Shown here one piece after another: positions 45,996 through 58,931 of a stretch of 64,000 nt of DNA. This stretch comes from Magnetospirillum aberrantis SpK (GTDB taxonomy: Bacteria; Pseudomonadota; Alphaproteobacteria; Rhodospirillales; Magnetospirillaceae): the NCBI RefSeq assembly GCF_011022235.1, contig NZ_JAAIYP010000039.1, forward strand, positions 186,001 through 250,000. Direction: 5' to 3'. The first letter of the stretch is position 1. Each line of letters begins with the position of its first letter. The position numbers were made by a program, and so were the translations under genes. The notes below the pieces were generated by a model. The model had not been told where the DNA came from. It saw only the letters and a list, made by a program, of their open reading frames with translations, and ran no database searches.

Positions 45996-46061
45996 AAGCG
46001 GCCGTTGAGGGCGCGGCCAAGCGCCCAGATGGGCGCGCCCGGCGAGGGTCAATAAAGCGGC
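45988..46061. repeat. Duplicated 16-bp sequence with a GC hairpin between
   Basis: GGGTCAATAAAGCGGC occurs at 45988-46003 and again at 46046-46061. The second copy contains the stop codon and last residues (PLY) of the aminopeptidase gene. Between them lies GCGCCC-AGAT-GGGCGC (46021-46036). This looks like a small tandem duplication of a gene end. Confidence 0.7.
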
Positions 46062-47866
46062 GCGCAGGCGCCGGCCAGCCATGTCCGGGTGGCATCGTCC
46101 AGCAACGGCGCCAAGGTCGCCTCGACCCGTGCATGATAGGCGTCCACCCAGGCCCGTTCCTCGGCATCCAACAGATCGGGAACGACCAGCGCCCGATCAT
46201 AGGGAACCAGGGTCAGGGTCTCGAACGCCAAAAGCTCGCGCTCGCCCCCTGGCGGTCCGTCCGCCGCGACCACCGCCAGCAGGTTTTCGGTGCGGATGCC
46301 ATAGGCGCCGGACTTGTAATATCCGGGCTCGTTGGACAGCACCATTCCAGACTTCAACGCCGCCGCGCCCACCCCCAGCTTGGAAATGCGCTGCGGCCCC
46401 TCATGCACCGACAGGAACGAGCCGACACCGTGGCCGGTGCCGTGGTCATAGTCCAGCCCGTGCCGCCACAACGGCTGACGCGCCAGCACGTCAAGCTGGC
46501 TGCCGGTGGTTCCTGTGGGAAACAGGGCGCGGGAGATCGCCACATGGCCCTTCAGAACCAGGGTGAAACGTTCCCGTTCCTCTGGCCCTGGTTCCCGTCC
46601 GCCCCCGCGCACGAACACGGTTCGTGTGATGTCGGTGGTGCCGTCCAGGTATTGCGCCCCGGAATCCAGCAAGAACAGTTCGCCAGGAAGCAGCGTGCGA
46701 TTGCTGGCGGGCGTGGCCCGGTAATGGACGATGGCGCCGTGCGGCCCCGAACCGGCGATGGTGGGAAAGGACAGGCCGCGAAAATGCTCGCCCTCGGCAC
46801 GCAACGTCTCGAGTCGGGCGGCGGCGGCCAGTTCGTCCACGCCCGCGCGCCCCTCCAACCATGCCAGGAAACGGACCACCGCCACGCCGTCGCGCAGATG
46901 GGCGACCCGCGCCCCGGCCAGTTCCACCGGATTCTTGCAGGCCTTGGGCAACACGCACGGGTCGGCGCCGCGATCCACCTGGGCGCCGGCCGCCGACAGG
47001 CGGTCGAAGAACGCCGAAGCCGCCGCATTCGGATCAACCCGCACCCGCTTGCCAGCCAGAAGGTCCAACGCCGCCGGCAACTCGGACGGCTGGCGAATGT
47101 CCACCTCGGGCCCCAGATGGTCGCGGACCGCATCACTCAGTTTGGCGTCGTCCACGAACAGCGCCGCCCGACCATCGGCGTAAAGCAAGGCGAAGCACAG
47201 CGGCAGCGGCGTATAGGGCACGTCGCCGCCTCGGATGTTCAGTAACCAGGCGATGGAACTGGGGTCGGTCAGCACGACGGCGTCAAGCCGGTCGGCACGC
47301 AGGATTTCCGCCATGTCGCCCCGCTTTTCCTGCGACGACCGACCAGCGAAGGTCATGGCATGGACGGCCAGGGGGGCGACCGGCGGCGGCGGCCGTTCGT
47401 TCCACACCGCGTCCAGCGGATTGTCCAGACAGGCCACCAGCACGGCCCCAGCCCGTTCGGCGGCGTTGTGCAACGCCTCGACCTGATCGGCGGTATGCAG
47501 CCACGGGTCATAACCCAGGCGGTCGCCGGCCCGCAGCCGATCGGCCAGCCAGCGCGATGGCGGGCAATCCACCAGATGCACCGGTTCGAACCGTTCGGTG
47601 TCCACCTCGGCCCGAACCTGAAGGGTGTAACGGCCATCCACGAACACCGCCGCCTGGGTCGCCAGCACCACCGCCATGCCGGCCGAACCGGTGAAGCCGG
47701 TCAGCCATGCCAGACGGCGGGCATTGGGGGCGACGTATTCGCCCTGATGTTCGTCGGCACGCGGCACCACGAACCCCGAAAGCCCACGCGCCGCCAGCAT
47801 GGCGCGCAAGGCATCCAGGCGGGCACCGGGCACCGGGCCCGAGGGAATTTCGTCGTCGTCGTCCAT
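46049..47866 (-). CDS. Xaa-Pro aminopeptidase (M24B family)
   Basis: The 605-residue protein cleaves N-terminal residues linked to proline, by family. It has two creatinase-like N-terminal domains (residues about 15-310) and a pita-bread catalytic domain with two-metal ligands: LLDSGAQYLDGTTDITRTV (two Asp), HGTGHGVGSFLSVHEGP (His), SNEPGYY (Glu) and GIRTENLLAV (Glu). The long form resembles eukaryotic XPNPEP1-type enzymes. No signal peptide is seen, so it is cytoplasmic. Its 3' end lies in the duplicated sequence near 46050. Confidence 0.93.
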   Translation of the reverse strand: MDDDDEIPSGPVPGARLDALRAMLAARGLSGFVVPRADEHQGEYVAPNARRLAWLTGFTGSAGMAVVLATQAAVFVDGRYTLQVRAEVDTERFEPVHLVDCPPSRWLADRLRAGDRLGYDPWLHTADQVEALHNAAERAGAVLVACLDNPLDAVWNERPPPPVAPLAVHAMTFAGRSSQEKRGDMAEILRADRLDAVVLTDPSSIAWLLNIRGGDVPYTPLPLCFALLYADGRAALFVDDAKLSDAVRDHLGPEVDIRQPSELPAALDLLAGKRVRVDPNAAASAFFDRLSAAGAQVDRGADPCVLPKACKNPVELAGARVAHLRDGVAVVRFLAWLEGRAGVDELAAAARLETLRAEGEHFRGLSFPTIAGSGPHGAIVHYRATPASNRTLLPGELFLLDSGAQYLDGTTDITRTVFVRGGGREPGPEERERFTLVLKGHVAISRALFPTGTTGSQLDVLARQPLWRHGLDYDHGTGHGVGSFLSVHEGPQRISKLGVGAAALKSGMVLSNEPGYYKSGAYGIRTENLLAVVAADGPPGGERELLAFETLTLVPYDRALVVPDLLDAEERAWVDAYHARVEATLAPLLDDATRTWLAGACAPLY

Positions 47867-48078
47867 GATCGCATCCTTTGTTTCCGCCCGACCTTAAGCG
47901 GCCAGAGACGGAGCGGCAAGGCGCTGCCATTGCCGTTTGAGAATGCTGCGATGCAAAAACACCCTTTCCATCACCCCCGCGACAGGCTTAATCTTATCCG
48001 CGCCGCTTTTTCGGAAGCGGACGAAGGGGTGCACCGACAGGCCCTGGAAACGCCTTGTCGTTGCGCCCCTTTTAAGCT

Positions 48079-48378
48079 TCAGGCTTCGTAATCCACCACC
48101 CGCCGTTCGCATCGCGCCGCCCGCACCACCGGAGCGGCTTTTTCGTGTTCGGGGTGGTGATGATAGGCCTCGAGCGCGGCGCGGTCGGAAAACTCGGAAT
48201 ACAAGACCACGTCGGCGGCGTCGGCGGCACCGCTGACGTCGATCCCCACCTCGAGACGCAGCAAACCGGGGATCCGACCGTTCAGCGCCTCCAGCGCCTG
48301 CTTGATTTCCAGGGCCTGAGCGTGCCGCTCGGCCGAGCTCTCGCCGTTCATGCGCCAGAACACGATGTGCTTGATCAT
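48079..48378 (-). CDS. Dabb family (stress-responsive A/B barrel) protein
   Basis: The 99-residue protein matches the Dabb family, ferredoxin-like dimeric barrels. Family features: start MIKHIVFWRM, the helix EIKQALEALNGRIPGLLRLEVG, VVLYSEFSDRAALEAYHHHPEH and a final ARCERRVVDYE. The role of these proteins is generally unknown. It lies 24 bases after the hydantoinase gene on the same strand and may share its transcript. Confidence 0.88.
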   Translation of the reverse strand: MIKHIVFWRMNGESSAERHAQALEIKQALEALNGRIPGLLRLEVGIDVSGAADAADVVLYSEFSDRAALEAYHHHPEHEKAAPVVRAARCERRVVDYEA

Positions 48379-48402
48379 TCCCCGTTCACCTCGCTGAACC
48401 TG

Positions 48403-51981
<3,579 letters not shown>

Positions 51982-52086
51982 GCCCGCTTCTCCTGGTGAG
52001 GCGAAGATGCTAGCGCAGGAATGTGGCGCAAGGAAGCCGAACCTCCGACTATCGAAGGTGCCGGGCCCCCAACAGGATAGGGGGTA

Positions 52087-52094
52087 TTAACCAT
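52087..52094 (+). promoter_or_regulatory. TTAACCAT, possible CtrA half-site
   Basis: The 8-mer TTAACCAT lies 68 bases before the chemoreceptor start. It matches the CtrA motif known from alphaproteobacteria, where CtrA often controls motility and chemotaxis genes. A second TTAA half is not seen, and an 8-mer can occur by chance. Confidence 0.3.
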
Positions 52095-52161
52095 AGGCAC
52101 CGTAGGATTATCCGTCGCCAATGCCCTATACTTTATGGATAGATAAAAACGGGAGGCGACC

Positions 52162-53853
52162 ATGCCGCACCTCATCCACAGGTTGCCTATCGGTCTAAGA
52201 TTGTGGTCCATCGTAGTGCTGTCGCTGGTTGGTTTCGCGCTGGCCTTCGCCGGCGAGATGGTCAACATGGCAGACGAAACCTACGCCGCCCGCCAAGCCA
52301 AGGTCCGCAACGTCATCGAAGCCGCCCACTCCGTCGCCGCCCATTACGCCGACATGGCGGCACGCGGCACGCTGACCGAGGAACAGGCCCAGGAACAGGC
52401 CAAGGCGGCGATCGCCGCCATCCGCTATGACGGCAGCGAATACGTCTTCATCAACGACCGTTCGGGCATGACCCTGGCGCATCCCAAGGCCGAACTGGTC
52501 GGCAAGAACATGGCCGAGCTCAAGGACGCCAACGGCAAGTTGTTCCTGCGCGACATGCTGGAAATGGCCACGACCCACGCCGAGGGCGTGGTCGATTACA
52601 TGTGGCCCAAGGCCGGCGCCGCCAAGCCCCAGCCCAAGATCACCTATTTCAAGGTTTTCCCGCAGTGGAACTGGCTGATTTCGTCGGGCATCTACGTCGA
52701 TGACGTTCGTCAGGCGATCATGGCTCGCGCCATCCAGCGCGGCACCCTGACCGCCGCCGGTGTCGCGGTGCTGATGGCTCTGTGCTGGTGGATCGCGCAC
52801 TCGCTGACCAAGCCGCTGGGCCGTTTGACCGCCACCATGAACCTTTTGGCCGAGGGCCGTCTGGACACCGAGATTCCCGACCGCGACAAAGGCGCGGAAA
52901 TCGGCGCCATGGTCCAGGCCATGCAGGTGTTCAAGGACAACGCCCTGGCCATGAAACGGCTTGAGGCCGAACAGGCCGAAGCCCAGGCTCGCACCGCCGC
53001 CGAACGGCGGACGCTGATGCTGCAACTGGCCGACGACTTCGAGGCATCGGTCAAGGAAGTGGTGTCCCAGGTCGGGCAATCCGCCTCGTCGCTCAAGGGC
53101 ACGGCCCAGGACATGAACTCGGCGGCCGACGAAGCCTCGCAACGTTCCGCCATGGTCGCCGCCGCCGCCGAAGAGGCCAGCGCCAACGTCCAGACCGTGG
53201 CGGTGGCCACGGAACAGCTTTCCGCCTCCATCGACGAAATCTCGATCCAGGTGCACCGTTCAAGCTCGATCGCCGAACAGGCGGTGGAAACCGCCCAACG
53301 GACCGACGCCATCGTGCGCGGATTGGCCGAAGCGGCCAACCGCATCGGCCAGGTGGTGGGGCTGATCACCGACATCGCGTCCCAGACCAACCTGTTGGCG
53401 CTGAACGCCACCATCGAGGCGGCGCGGGCCGGCGAAGCCGGCAAGGGCTTCGCGGTGGTCGCCGGCGAGGTCAAGCATCTGGCCACCCAGACCGCCAAGG
53501 CCACCGAAGAGATCACCAGCCAGATCGCCGGCGTGCAACAGGCCACCGGCGAGGCGGTAACGGCCATCGCCGCCATCTCGCAGGTGATCGGCGAGGTCAA
53601 CGAGATCGCCGGCTCGATCGCGGCGGCCGTCGAGGAACAGGGCGCGGCCACCCGCGACATTTCGCGCAACACCCAGGAAGCGGCCATGGGCACCCAGAAC
53701 GTGTCCGAAAACGTCGACGGCGTGCGCGCGGCGGCCGTGGAAACCGGTCGTTCCGCCGGTACGCTGCTGGTCCAGGCCGAGTCCTTGGCAACCGAGGCAA
53801 GCTCGCTGTCGCAGGCGGTGGAACAGTTCCTGGGTACTATTCGCGCGGCCTGA
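52162..53853 (+). CDS. Methyl-accepting chemotaxis protein, sCache type
   Basis: The 563-residue receptor sits in the inner membrane. It has a membrane helix near residues 14-33, a periplasmic single-Cache domain (residues about 40-185, with [21 protein letters not shown] and [17 protein letters not shown]), a second membrane helix near 193-212, a HAMP segment and a long signalling coil with the hairpin tip [20 protein letters not shown]. DGxEYVFIND-type Cache domains often bind small organic acids, by family. GGGAGGCGACC precedes the ATG. A paralogue follows. No C-terminal CheR-docking pentapeptide is seen. Confidence 0.94.
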   Translation: MPHLIHRLPIGLRLWSIVVLSLVGFALAFAGEMVNMADETYAARQAKVRNVIEAAHSVAAHYADMAARGTLTEEQAQEQAKAAIAAIRYDGSEYVFINDRSGMTLAHPKAELVGKNMAELKDANGKLFLRDMLEMATTHAEGVVDYMWPKAGAAKPQPKITYFKVFPQWNWLISSGIYVDDVRQAIMARAIQRGTLTAAGVAVLMALCWWIAHSLTKPLGRLTATMNLLAEGRLDTEIPDRDKGAEIGAMVQAMQVFKDNALAMKRLEAEQAEAQARTAAERRTLMLQLADDFEASVKEVVSQVGQSASSLKGTAQDMNSAADEASQRSAMVAAAAEEASANVQTVAVATEQLSASIDEISIQVHRSSSIAEQAVETAQRTDAIVRGLAEAANRIGQVVGLITDIASQTNLLALNATIEAARAGEAGKGFAVVAGEVKHLATQTAKATEEITSQIAGVQQATGEAVTAIAAISQVIGEVNEIAGSIAAAVEEQGAATRDISRNTQEAAMGTQNVSENVDGVRAAAVETGRSAGTLLVQAESLATEASSLSQAVEQFLGTIRAA

Positions 53854-53868
53854 ACAAGAAACGAAGCC

Positions 53869-53906
53869 CCCCGGTCCCGGTCCCGCGTCGCGGGCCGGGG
53901 CCGGGT
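53869..53906 (+). terminator. GC-rich hairpin between the two chemoreceptors
   Basis: CCCGGTCCCGGTCCCGCG pairs with CGCGGGCCGGGGCCGGG allowing two G-U pairs and one bulge. It begins 15 bases after the stop codon. It lacks a full T-run (TTGTC follows). Confidence 0.55.
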
Positions 53907-54006
53907 TGTCGCCATAATCCATAAAATTCTTCGTACAATTCAACGGTGGTGTTAAATTCCGCCCCGCATACATCGAATGCCGAAGCGTCTTGTAGGGGTT
54001 CCGGGA

Positions 54007-55701
54007 ATGAGCACGTTTTTCCGCCGCATGCCGGTGGCGGGCCGTCTGGCCGTCATCGTGGCGGTTGCCTTGGTGGGCATGTCCATCAGCGTCGCCCAAT
54101 TGCTGCGCGACGCCTCCCACATCCTGCTTGAGGGACGCGAACAACAGGTTCGCTCGGTGGTCGAAAGCGCCCACGCAATCATCGCCGGCTACCAGCAACG
54201 TGCCGCCAAGGGTGAGATGGACGAGGCGGCCGCGAAGTCGGCGGCGGCCACCGCGCTTTCCATGCTGCGCTATCAGGGACAGGAATACGTCTGGGTCAAC
54301 GACCTTGACGGCTTGATGATCATGCACCCCTTCGCCCCCAAGCTGGTGGGCAAGACCGTGCTCGACCTCAAGGATGCCGATGGCCAGAACTTCTTCAAGC
54401 AGATGGTCGACGTCTCACGCGCCAAAGGCTCGGGCACCGTCCATTACAAATGGAACAAGCCGGGATCGAACGAACCCTTGCCCAAGGTGTCGTTCGTCCA
54501 GGCGGTTCCCGGCTGGAACTGGATGGTCGGGTCGGGCCTTTACATGGACGACGTGCGGGCCCAGGTGCGGGAGCAGATCCTGGAACATCTGGCCCAGATC
54601 GGAGTGATCCTGGCCCTGGTGCTGGTGCTGGCCTGGATCGGCGCGCGCGCCATCGCCGTCCCGGTGCGTACGCTCACCACCGCCATGCACGATCTGGCCG
54701 GAGGCCGTCTGGACGTCGAAGTCCCGGCCCGTGACCAGGGCGCCGAAATCGGCGCCATGGCCCACGCGGTGCAGGTGTTCAAGGATAACGCCCTGGCCAT
54801 GAAGCGGTTGGAAGCGGAACAGGCAGAAGCGCAAAGCCGGGCCGAGACTGAACGCAAGCGGCTGATGGAGCGTCTGGCCCAGGAATTCGAAAGCTCGGTC
54901 AAGGGTGTGGTCGGCGAGGTCGCGCAATCGGCGCAAAGCCTCAAGGGAACCGCCCAAAGCATGAGCGCCAGCGCCTCGGCCGCCACCGAACGCTCGGCCG
55001 CCGTGGCCGCCGCCGCCGAACAGGCAACCATGAACGTCGATTCGGTGGCCGCCGCCACCGAGGAATTGTCGGCGTCCATCGGCGAGATCGCCTCGCAGGT
55101 GGAACGTTCCAGCGCCATCGCCCAGGGCGCGGTCACCACCGCCCAGCGATCCGAGGAGATCGTGCGCGGACTGGCCCAGACCGCCGGCCGCATCGGCGAG
55201 GTGGTGACCCTGATCAGCGCCATCGCCGGCCAAACCAACCTGTTGGCCTTGAACGCCACCATCGAGGCGGCGCGGGCTGGTGAAGCCGGCAAGGGCTTCG
55301 CGGTGGTCGCCAACGAGGTCAAGCATCTGGCCAACCAGACCGCCAAGGCCACCGAGGAAATCGGCACCCAGATCAGCGCCGTACAGGACCAGACCCGCGA
55401 AGCGGTCGCCGCCATCGAGGACGTGACCAAGGTGATCGACCAGATCAGCGAAATCTCGTCGTCGGTCGCCGCCGCCGTCACCCAGCAAGGCGCCGCCACC
55501 CGCGAAATCTCGCGCAACACCCAAGAAGCGGCCATGGGCACCCGCCACGTTTCGGACAACGTCACCGAAGTGCGGGCCGCCGCCAGCGACACCGGCCGCG
55601 CCGCCGACGGGCTGTTGGCCGAGGCCGAAGGACTGTCCCATGGCGCGGAATCGCTGGAGGGAGCGGTAGACCGTTTCCTCGACGGCATCCGCGCCGCCTG
55701 A
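54007..55701 (+). CDS. Methyl-accepting chemotaxis protein, sCache type (paralogue)
   Basis: The 564-residue receptor has the same layout as its neighbour: membrane helix near residues 13-31, single-Cache domain with [21 protein letters not shown] and [18 protein letters not shown], second helix near 198-216, HAMP, and signalling tip [20 protein letters not shown]. The HAMP-to-linker stretch ([27 protein letters not shown]) is nearly identical to that of the first, so they arose by duplication. ATG 54007 has AGGGG about 9 bases before; an ATG at 53977 lacks a site. A strong terminator follows. Confidence 0.93.
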   Translation: MSTFFRRMPVAGRLAVIVAVALVGMSISVAQLLRDASHILLEGREQQVRSVVESAHAIIAGYQQRAAKGEMDEAAAKSAAATALSMLRYQGQEYVWVNDLDGLMIMHPFAPKLVGKTVLDLKDADGQNFFKQMVDVSRAKGSGTVHYKWNKPGSNEPLPKVSFVQAVPGWNWMVGSGLYMDDVRAQVREQILEHLAQIGVILALVLVLAWIGARAIAVPVRTLTTAMHDLAGGRLDVEVPARDQGAEIGAMAHAVQVFKDNALAMKRLEAEQAEAQSRAETERKRLMERLAQEFESSVKGVVGEVAQSAQSLKGTAQSMSASASAATERSAAVAAAAEQATMNVDSVAAATEELSASIGEIASQVERSSAIAQGAVTTAQRSEEIVRGLAQTAGRIGEVVTLISAIAGQTNLLALNATIEAARAGEAGKGFAVVANEVKHLANQTAKATEEIGTQISAVQDQTREAVAAIEDVTKVIDQISEISSSVAAAVTQQGAATREISRNTQEAAMGTRHVSDNVTEVRAAASDTGRAADGLLAEAEGLSHGAESLEGAVDRFLDGIRAA

Positions 55702-55715
55702 GCCCCAAATCCTTG

Positions 55716-55751
55716 ACACTCCCGGCGTCCCCGTCGCCGGGAGTGTTTTCT
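55716..55751 (+). terminator. Intrinsic terminator after second chemoreceptor
   Basis: ACACTCCCGGCG/CGCCGGGAGTGT form a perfect 12-bp stem with a 7-base loop, followed by TTTTCTTTC. Confidence 0.93.
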
Positions 55752-55773
55752 TTCGTCCCCCACGGAAACCGCC

Positions 55774-56262
55774 ATGGCCGCCACCCCCCAAGACCTGTTC
55801 GCCCATCTGGAACACCTGGGGATCGCGGTCACCACCCACCACCACGAGGCCGCCTTCACCGTCGAACAGGGCAACGCCATCTGGAACGGCATCCCCGGCG
55901 TGCATTGCAAGAACCTGTTCCTCAAGGACGCCAAGGCAAAGCTGTGGCTGGTGGTCGCCCCGGCCGAGCGCCGGATCGACCTTAAAGGGCTGCCGGCCCG
56001 CATCGGCTCGGCCCGGCTGTCGTTCGGCTCGGCCGAATTGCTGCGTCAGGTGCTTGGGGTCGAACCGGGATCGGTCACGCCGTTCGCCTTGATCAACGAC
56101 GCCGAACGCAAGGTCTCGGTGGTGCTGGATGCCTGGATGATGGAGCAGGATCTGCTGAACTATCACCCATTGCGCAACACCATGACCACCACCATTCGCA
56201 CCGCCGATTTCAGATCCTTTCTCGCCTCGACCGGCCACCGGCCCGAATTGGTGGCGCTTTAG
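55774..56262 (+). CDS. ProX-like Ala-tRNA(Pro) deacylase
   Basis: The 162-residue protein is a member of the YbaK/ProX family, trans-editing enzymes that hydrolyse mischarged aminoacyl-tRNA, mainly Ala-tRNA(Pro). Features: an N-terminal helix LFAHLEHLGIAVTTHHHEAAFT, the conserved KNLFLKDAKAKLWLVV with the catalytic-type Lys (near residue 50), SFGSAELLRQVLGVEPGSVTPFALIND and LNYHPLRNTMTTTI. These fit the ProX (PrdX) branch. It lies alone after a terminator and ends against a convergent gene. Confidence 0.92.
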   Translation: MAATPQDLFAHLEHLGIAVTTHHHEAAFTVEQGNAIWNGIPGVHCKNLFLKDAKAKLWLVVAPAERRIDLKGLPARIGSARLSFGSAELLRQVLGVEPGSVTPFALINDAERKVSVVLDAWMMEQDLLNYHPLRNTMTTTIRTADFRSFLASTGHRPELVAL

Positions 56263-56264
56263 AC

Positions 56265-56301
56265 CCTATGTTCGCCAGCCGTTTCAGCCGGCGAACATAG
56301 G
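56265..56301. terminator. Bidirectional hairpin after the deacylase gene
   Basis: CCTATGTTCGCC and GGCGAACATAGG form a perfect 12-bp stem with a 13-base loop in the 41-base gap between convergent genes. There is no long T-run. Confidence 0.7.
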
Positions 56302-56303
56302 AT

Positions 56304-58883
56304 CTAAGAATCAGTATCCCGCTCCAATCCGCGCCGCACCTCGTCCAGGGTCTCGCGCCACAACGGCACCAATCCCGAGGCCAGGGCCCGCAACCGGATG
56401 ACGTCCTGGTCACGCGCCGCCTTTTCGATGGCGGCGGCGTGCTGCGACAGCCGCTCCCCCCCCCAATAACCGGCCATGCCCTTGAGGTCGTGGGCGCATT
56501 GACGTGACGCCTCGAAATCCCCCTGGCCTGCCAGATCGGCCAGACGATCGACCGAGGCTTGCCCCGTCGCCTGAAACAGATGCACCAGTTCGCCTAGAGC
56601 CGCCGGCCCCATGTGGTCGGACAATTCGCGGAACTGTCGGGCGTTCACCATGGGCGGCAGCGGCGTCTCGCCCTGGACCAGGGCCGCCATGGTCTCGAAC
56701 AGGGTATGGGGGTCGATAGGTTTGCTGACATGGGCGTTCATACCCACCGCCAGACACCGTTCGGCGTCGCCCGGCATGGCATTGGCGGTCAAGGCGATGA
56801 TCGGCACCGCCGCCATCGGGCCGGGCAGCCGGCGGATGGCCCGTGTCGCCCCCAATCCGTCCAGTTCCGGCATTTGCATGTCCATCAGGATCAGGTCGAA
56901 ACTGCCGTGGGCTGCCTGGGCCACCGCCTCGCGACCATCGACGGCCACGGTGACCCGATGGCCGCAGCGTTCCAGAAGACCGCGCGCCACCAACACGTTG
57001 ACCGGGTTGTCTTCGGCCAACAGGATGTCGAGCGGCGGCACCGACACCATGACGCGCGGCATGTCCATCGGCGGCGGCCCGGCGGCGGGGGAAAACGCCA
57101 GCCGCACCCAAAAACGGCTGCCTTGTCCGGGCTGGCTGTCCACACCGATGGCGCCGCCCTGACCTTCGACCAGCCGGCGACAAATGGCCAGTCCCAACCC
57201 GGTGCCGCCGAACCGGCGCGAAATGGAGGCGTCGGCCTGGACGAAGGATTCGAACAGCCGGGCTTTCGCCTCGGAATCGATGCCGATGCCGGTGTCGACG
57301 ATCTCGAACAACACATCGACCCGACCGTCGACCGCCGCTTCGGCGGTGGCGCGCAAGGTGACATGACCGCTGTCTGTGAACTTGACCGCGTTGCCGGTCA
57401 GATTGAGCAGGACCTGCCACAACCGCCCGGAATCGCCGCTGATCCATTGCGGCAAGCCAGGATCGACGTTCCAGTTGAGCTCCAGCCCCTTTTCCGCCGC
57501 GCGCGGTTTCAACAGCCCGACCACGCCTTCGAACACGCGGACCAGACTGAAGGGGGCATCCTCGAACTCGACGCGCCCGGCCTCCAGCTTCGAGAAATCG
57601 AGGATATCGTTGATGATGGTCAGCAACGCCTCGGCCGACGACGTCAACGCCCCCATCTGACCACGCTGTTCCTCGGTCAGCGGACCTTGGGCGATCAGCC
57701 GTGCCATGCCAAGGATACCGTTCATGGGGGTACGGATCTCATGGCTCATGGTGGCGACGAAATCGCTCTTGGCCCGGTTGGCCTGTTGCAGCGCGACCTC
57801 GCGCGCTTCCGCCTCATGGGCGTTTTGTTCCAGCGCGCGGGCCATGTCGTTGAAGGCCTCGCCCAATTCGCCGATCTCGTCCTGACGATCGACCTTGACC
57901 CGCGCCCCAAGGTGACCGCCGGCCATCAGCCGCACCGCACATGTCAACGCCGACACCGAGCGCAAGATCAGCGAATTGCCGAAAGCCCAGGCCGACAGCA
58001 GCACCGCCACGGTCGCCGCCAACAGCGCCAGCAAGCCGCCGCGCAGGGCGGAATCGGCATCGGCGAAGACCATGGCCGTCGGACGCGACACCGTCACATA
58101 CAAAGAATGCTCGCCATAGGGCAGGCGGCTGTAAGCCACCAGCCGTTCCTCCCGTCCCGTGCCGTGGCGGAAAGTTCCTTCGTCCCCCCCCGCCAGCACC
58201 TGATGGAAGACCGGGTCTGTGCCGCCCACCGCCGCCTCGTGGTTGGGAACCTGACCCAGGATGATGCCCTGGCTGTCATAGAGCCTGAGCTCCGCATCCG
58301 ACGGCAGACGCGGCGCCAGCGTCTTGATGACCCAGGCCAAGTTGGCGCTGACCAGCATCACGCCCTGCATCCGGCCATCCTTGAAGATGGGACCGGCCAC
58401 CGGAATGATCGGAGCGTTGATGATCTTGCCGAAGATGTACTCGCCGGTCACCAGCGCCTGACGTTCCACGACCTGATGGAAATAGGCGCGGTCGCGCACA
58501 TGCATGCGTTCGGGCGGGCCGCTGCGGGCGGCGCAGACGATGTCGCCGTTCATGTCGATGGCGGCGAAATTGAAAAAACTGTCGGCATCGCTGACGGCAT
58601 TGAACAGCAGTTCCGCCAGGCGGGCGGAACAGGCGACGCGATCCTGGGACAGCACCGCCGGATCGCGGGCCAGGAATCCGACCAGGGTCCGGGTCTGACG
58701 GTCCAGGTCGCGCTGGCTGGCGGCGACCACACGGGCGATCTGCAACACCGATTCGGCACTGCGCTCGCTGGCCGAGCGGCGCACGGTGTCGGTGTTGTAG
58801 ATGATGAGACCCAAGGCCGGCAGCACGGCGATGAACACCACGACCAACAAGCGCCCTCTCAGGCCGAGACCGCCTTTCGCCAT
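56304..58883 (-). CDS. Hybrid sensor histidine kinase (dCache-HAMP-HK-REC-Hpt)
   Basis: The 859-residue membrane kinase has a membrane helix at residues about 10-28, a periplasmic double-Cache sensor (to about 280), a second helix near 283-303, HAMP, a HisKA domain with [15 protein letters not shown] (phosphoryl His near 379), an ATPase domain ([29 protein letters not shown]), a receiver domain ([10 protein letters not shown], Asp near 667) and an Hpt domain with [13 protein letters not shown] (His near 796). The chain His-Asp-His means it needs a separate response regulator; none adjoins. The ligand is unknown. It is about 50 bases from the CorA-like gene on the same strand. Confidence 0.94.
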   Translation of the reverse strand: MAKGGLGLRGRLLVVVFIAVLPALGLIIYNTDTVRRSASERSAESVLQIARVVAASQRDLDRQTRTLVGFLARDPAVLSQDRVACSARLAELLFNAVSDADSFFNFAAIDMNGDIVCAARSGPPERMHVRDRAYFHQVVERQALVTGEYIFGKIINAPIIPVAGPIFKDGRMQGVMLVSANLAWVIKTLAPRLPSDAELRLYDSQGIILGQVPNHEAAVGGTDPVFHQVLAGGDEGTFRHGTGREERLVAYSRLPYGEHSLYVTVSRPTAMVFADADSALRGGLLALLAATVAVLLSAWAFGNSLILRSVSALTCAVRLMAGGHLGARVKVDRQDEIGELGEAFNDMARALEQNAHEAEAREVALQQANRAKSDFVATMSHEIRTPMNGILGMARLIAQGPLTEEQRGQMGALTSSAEALLTIINDILDFSKLEAGRVEFEDAPFSLVRVFEGVVGLLKPRAAEKGLELNWNVDPGLPQWISGDSGRLWQVLLNLTGNAVKFTDSGHVTLRATAEAAVDGRVDVLFEIVDTGIGIDSEAKARLFESFVQADASISRRFGGTGLGLAICRRLVEGQGGAIGVDSQPGQGSRFWVRLAFSPAAGPPPMDMPRVMVSVPPLDILLAEDNPVNVLVARGLLERCGHRVTVAVDGREAVAQAAHGSFDLILMDMQMPELDGLGATRAIRRLPGPMAAVPIIALTANAMPGDAERCLAVGMNAHVSKPIDPHTLFETMAALVQGETPLPPMVNARQFRELSDHMGPAALGELVHLFQATGQASVDRLADLAGQGDFEASRQCAHDLKGMAGYWGGERLSQHAAAIEKAARDQDVIRLRALASGLVPLWRETLDEVRRGLERDTDS

Positions 58884-58931
58884 GCACTGCCTCCCCCTCG
58901 CCGAGCGCAGCCTATATCAGACGACTTCTGA

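Noticed and set aside
47867-48078. Possible small or decayed gene between aminopeptidase and Dabb genes
   Set aside because: Short frames on both strands lack ribosome sites and family features; only a weak CCGCTT/AAGCGG stem is seen.
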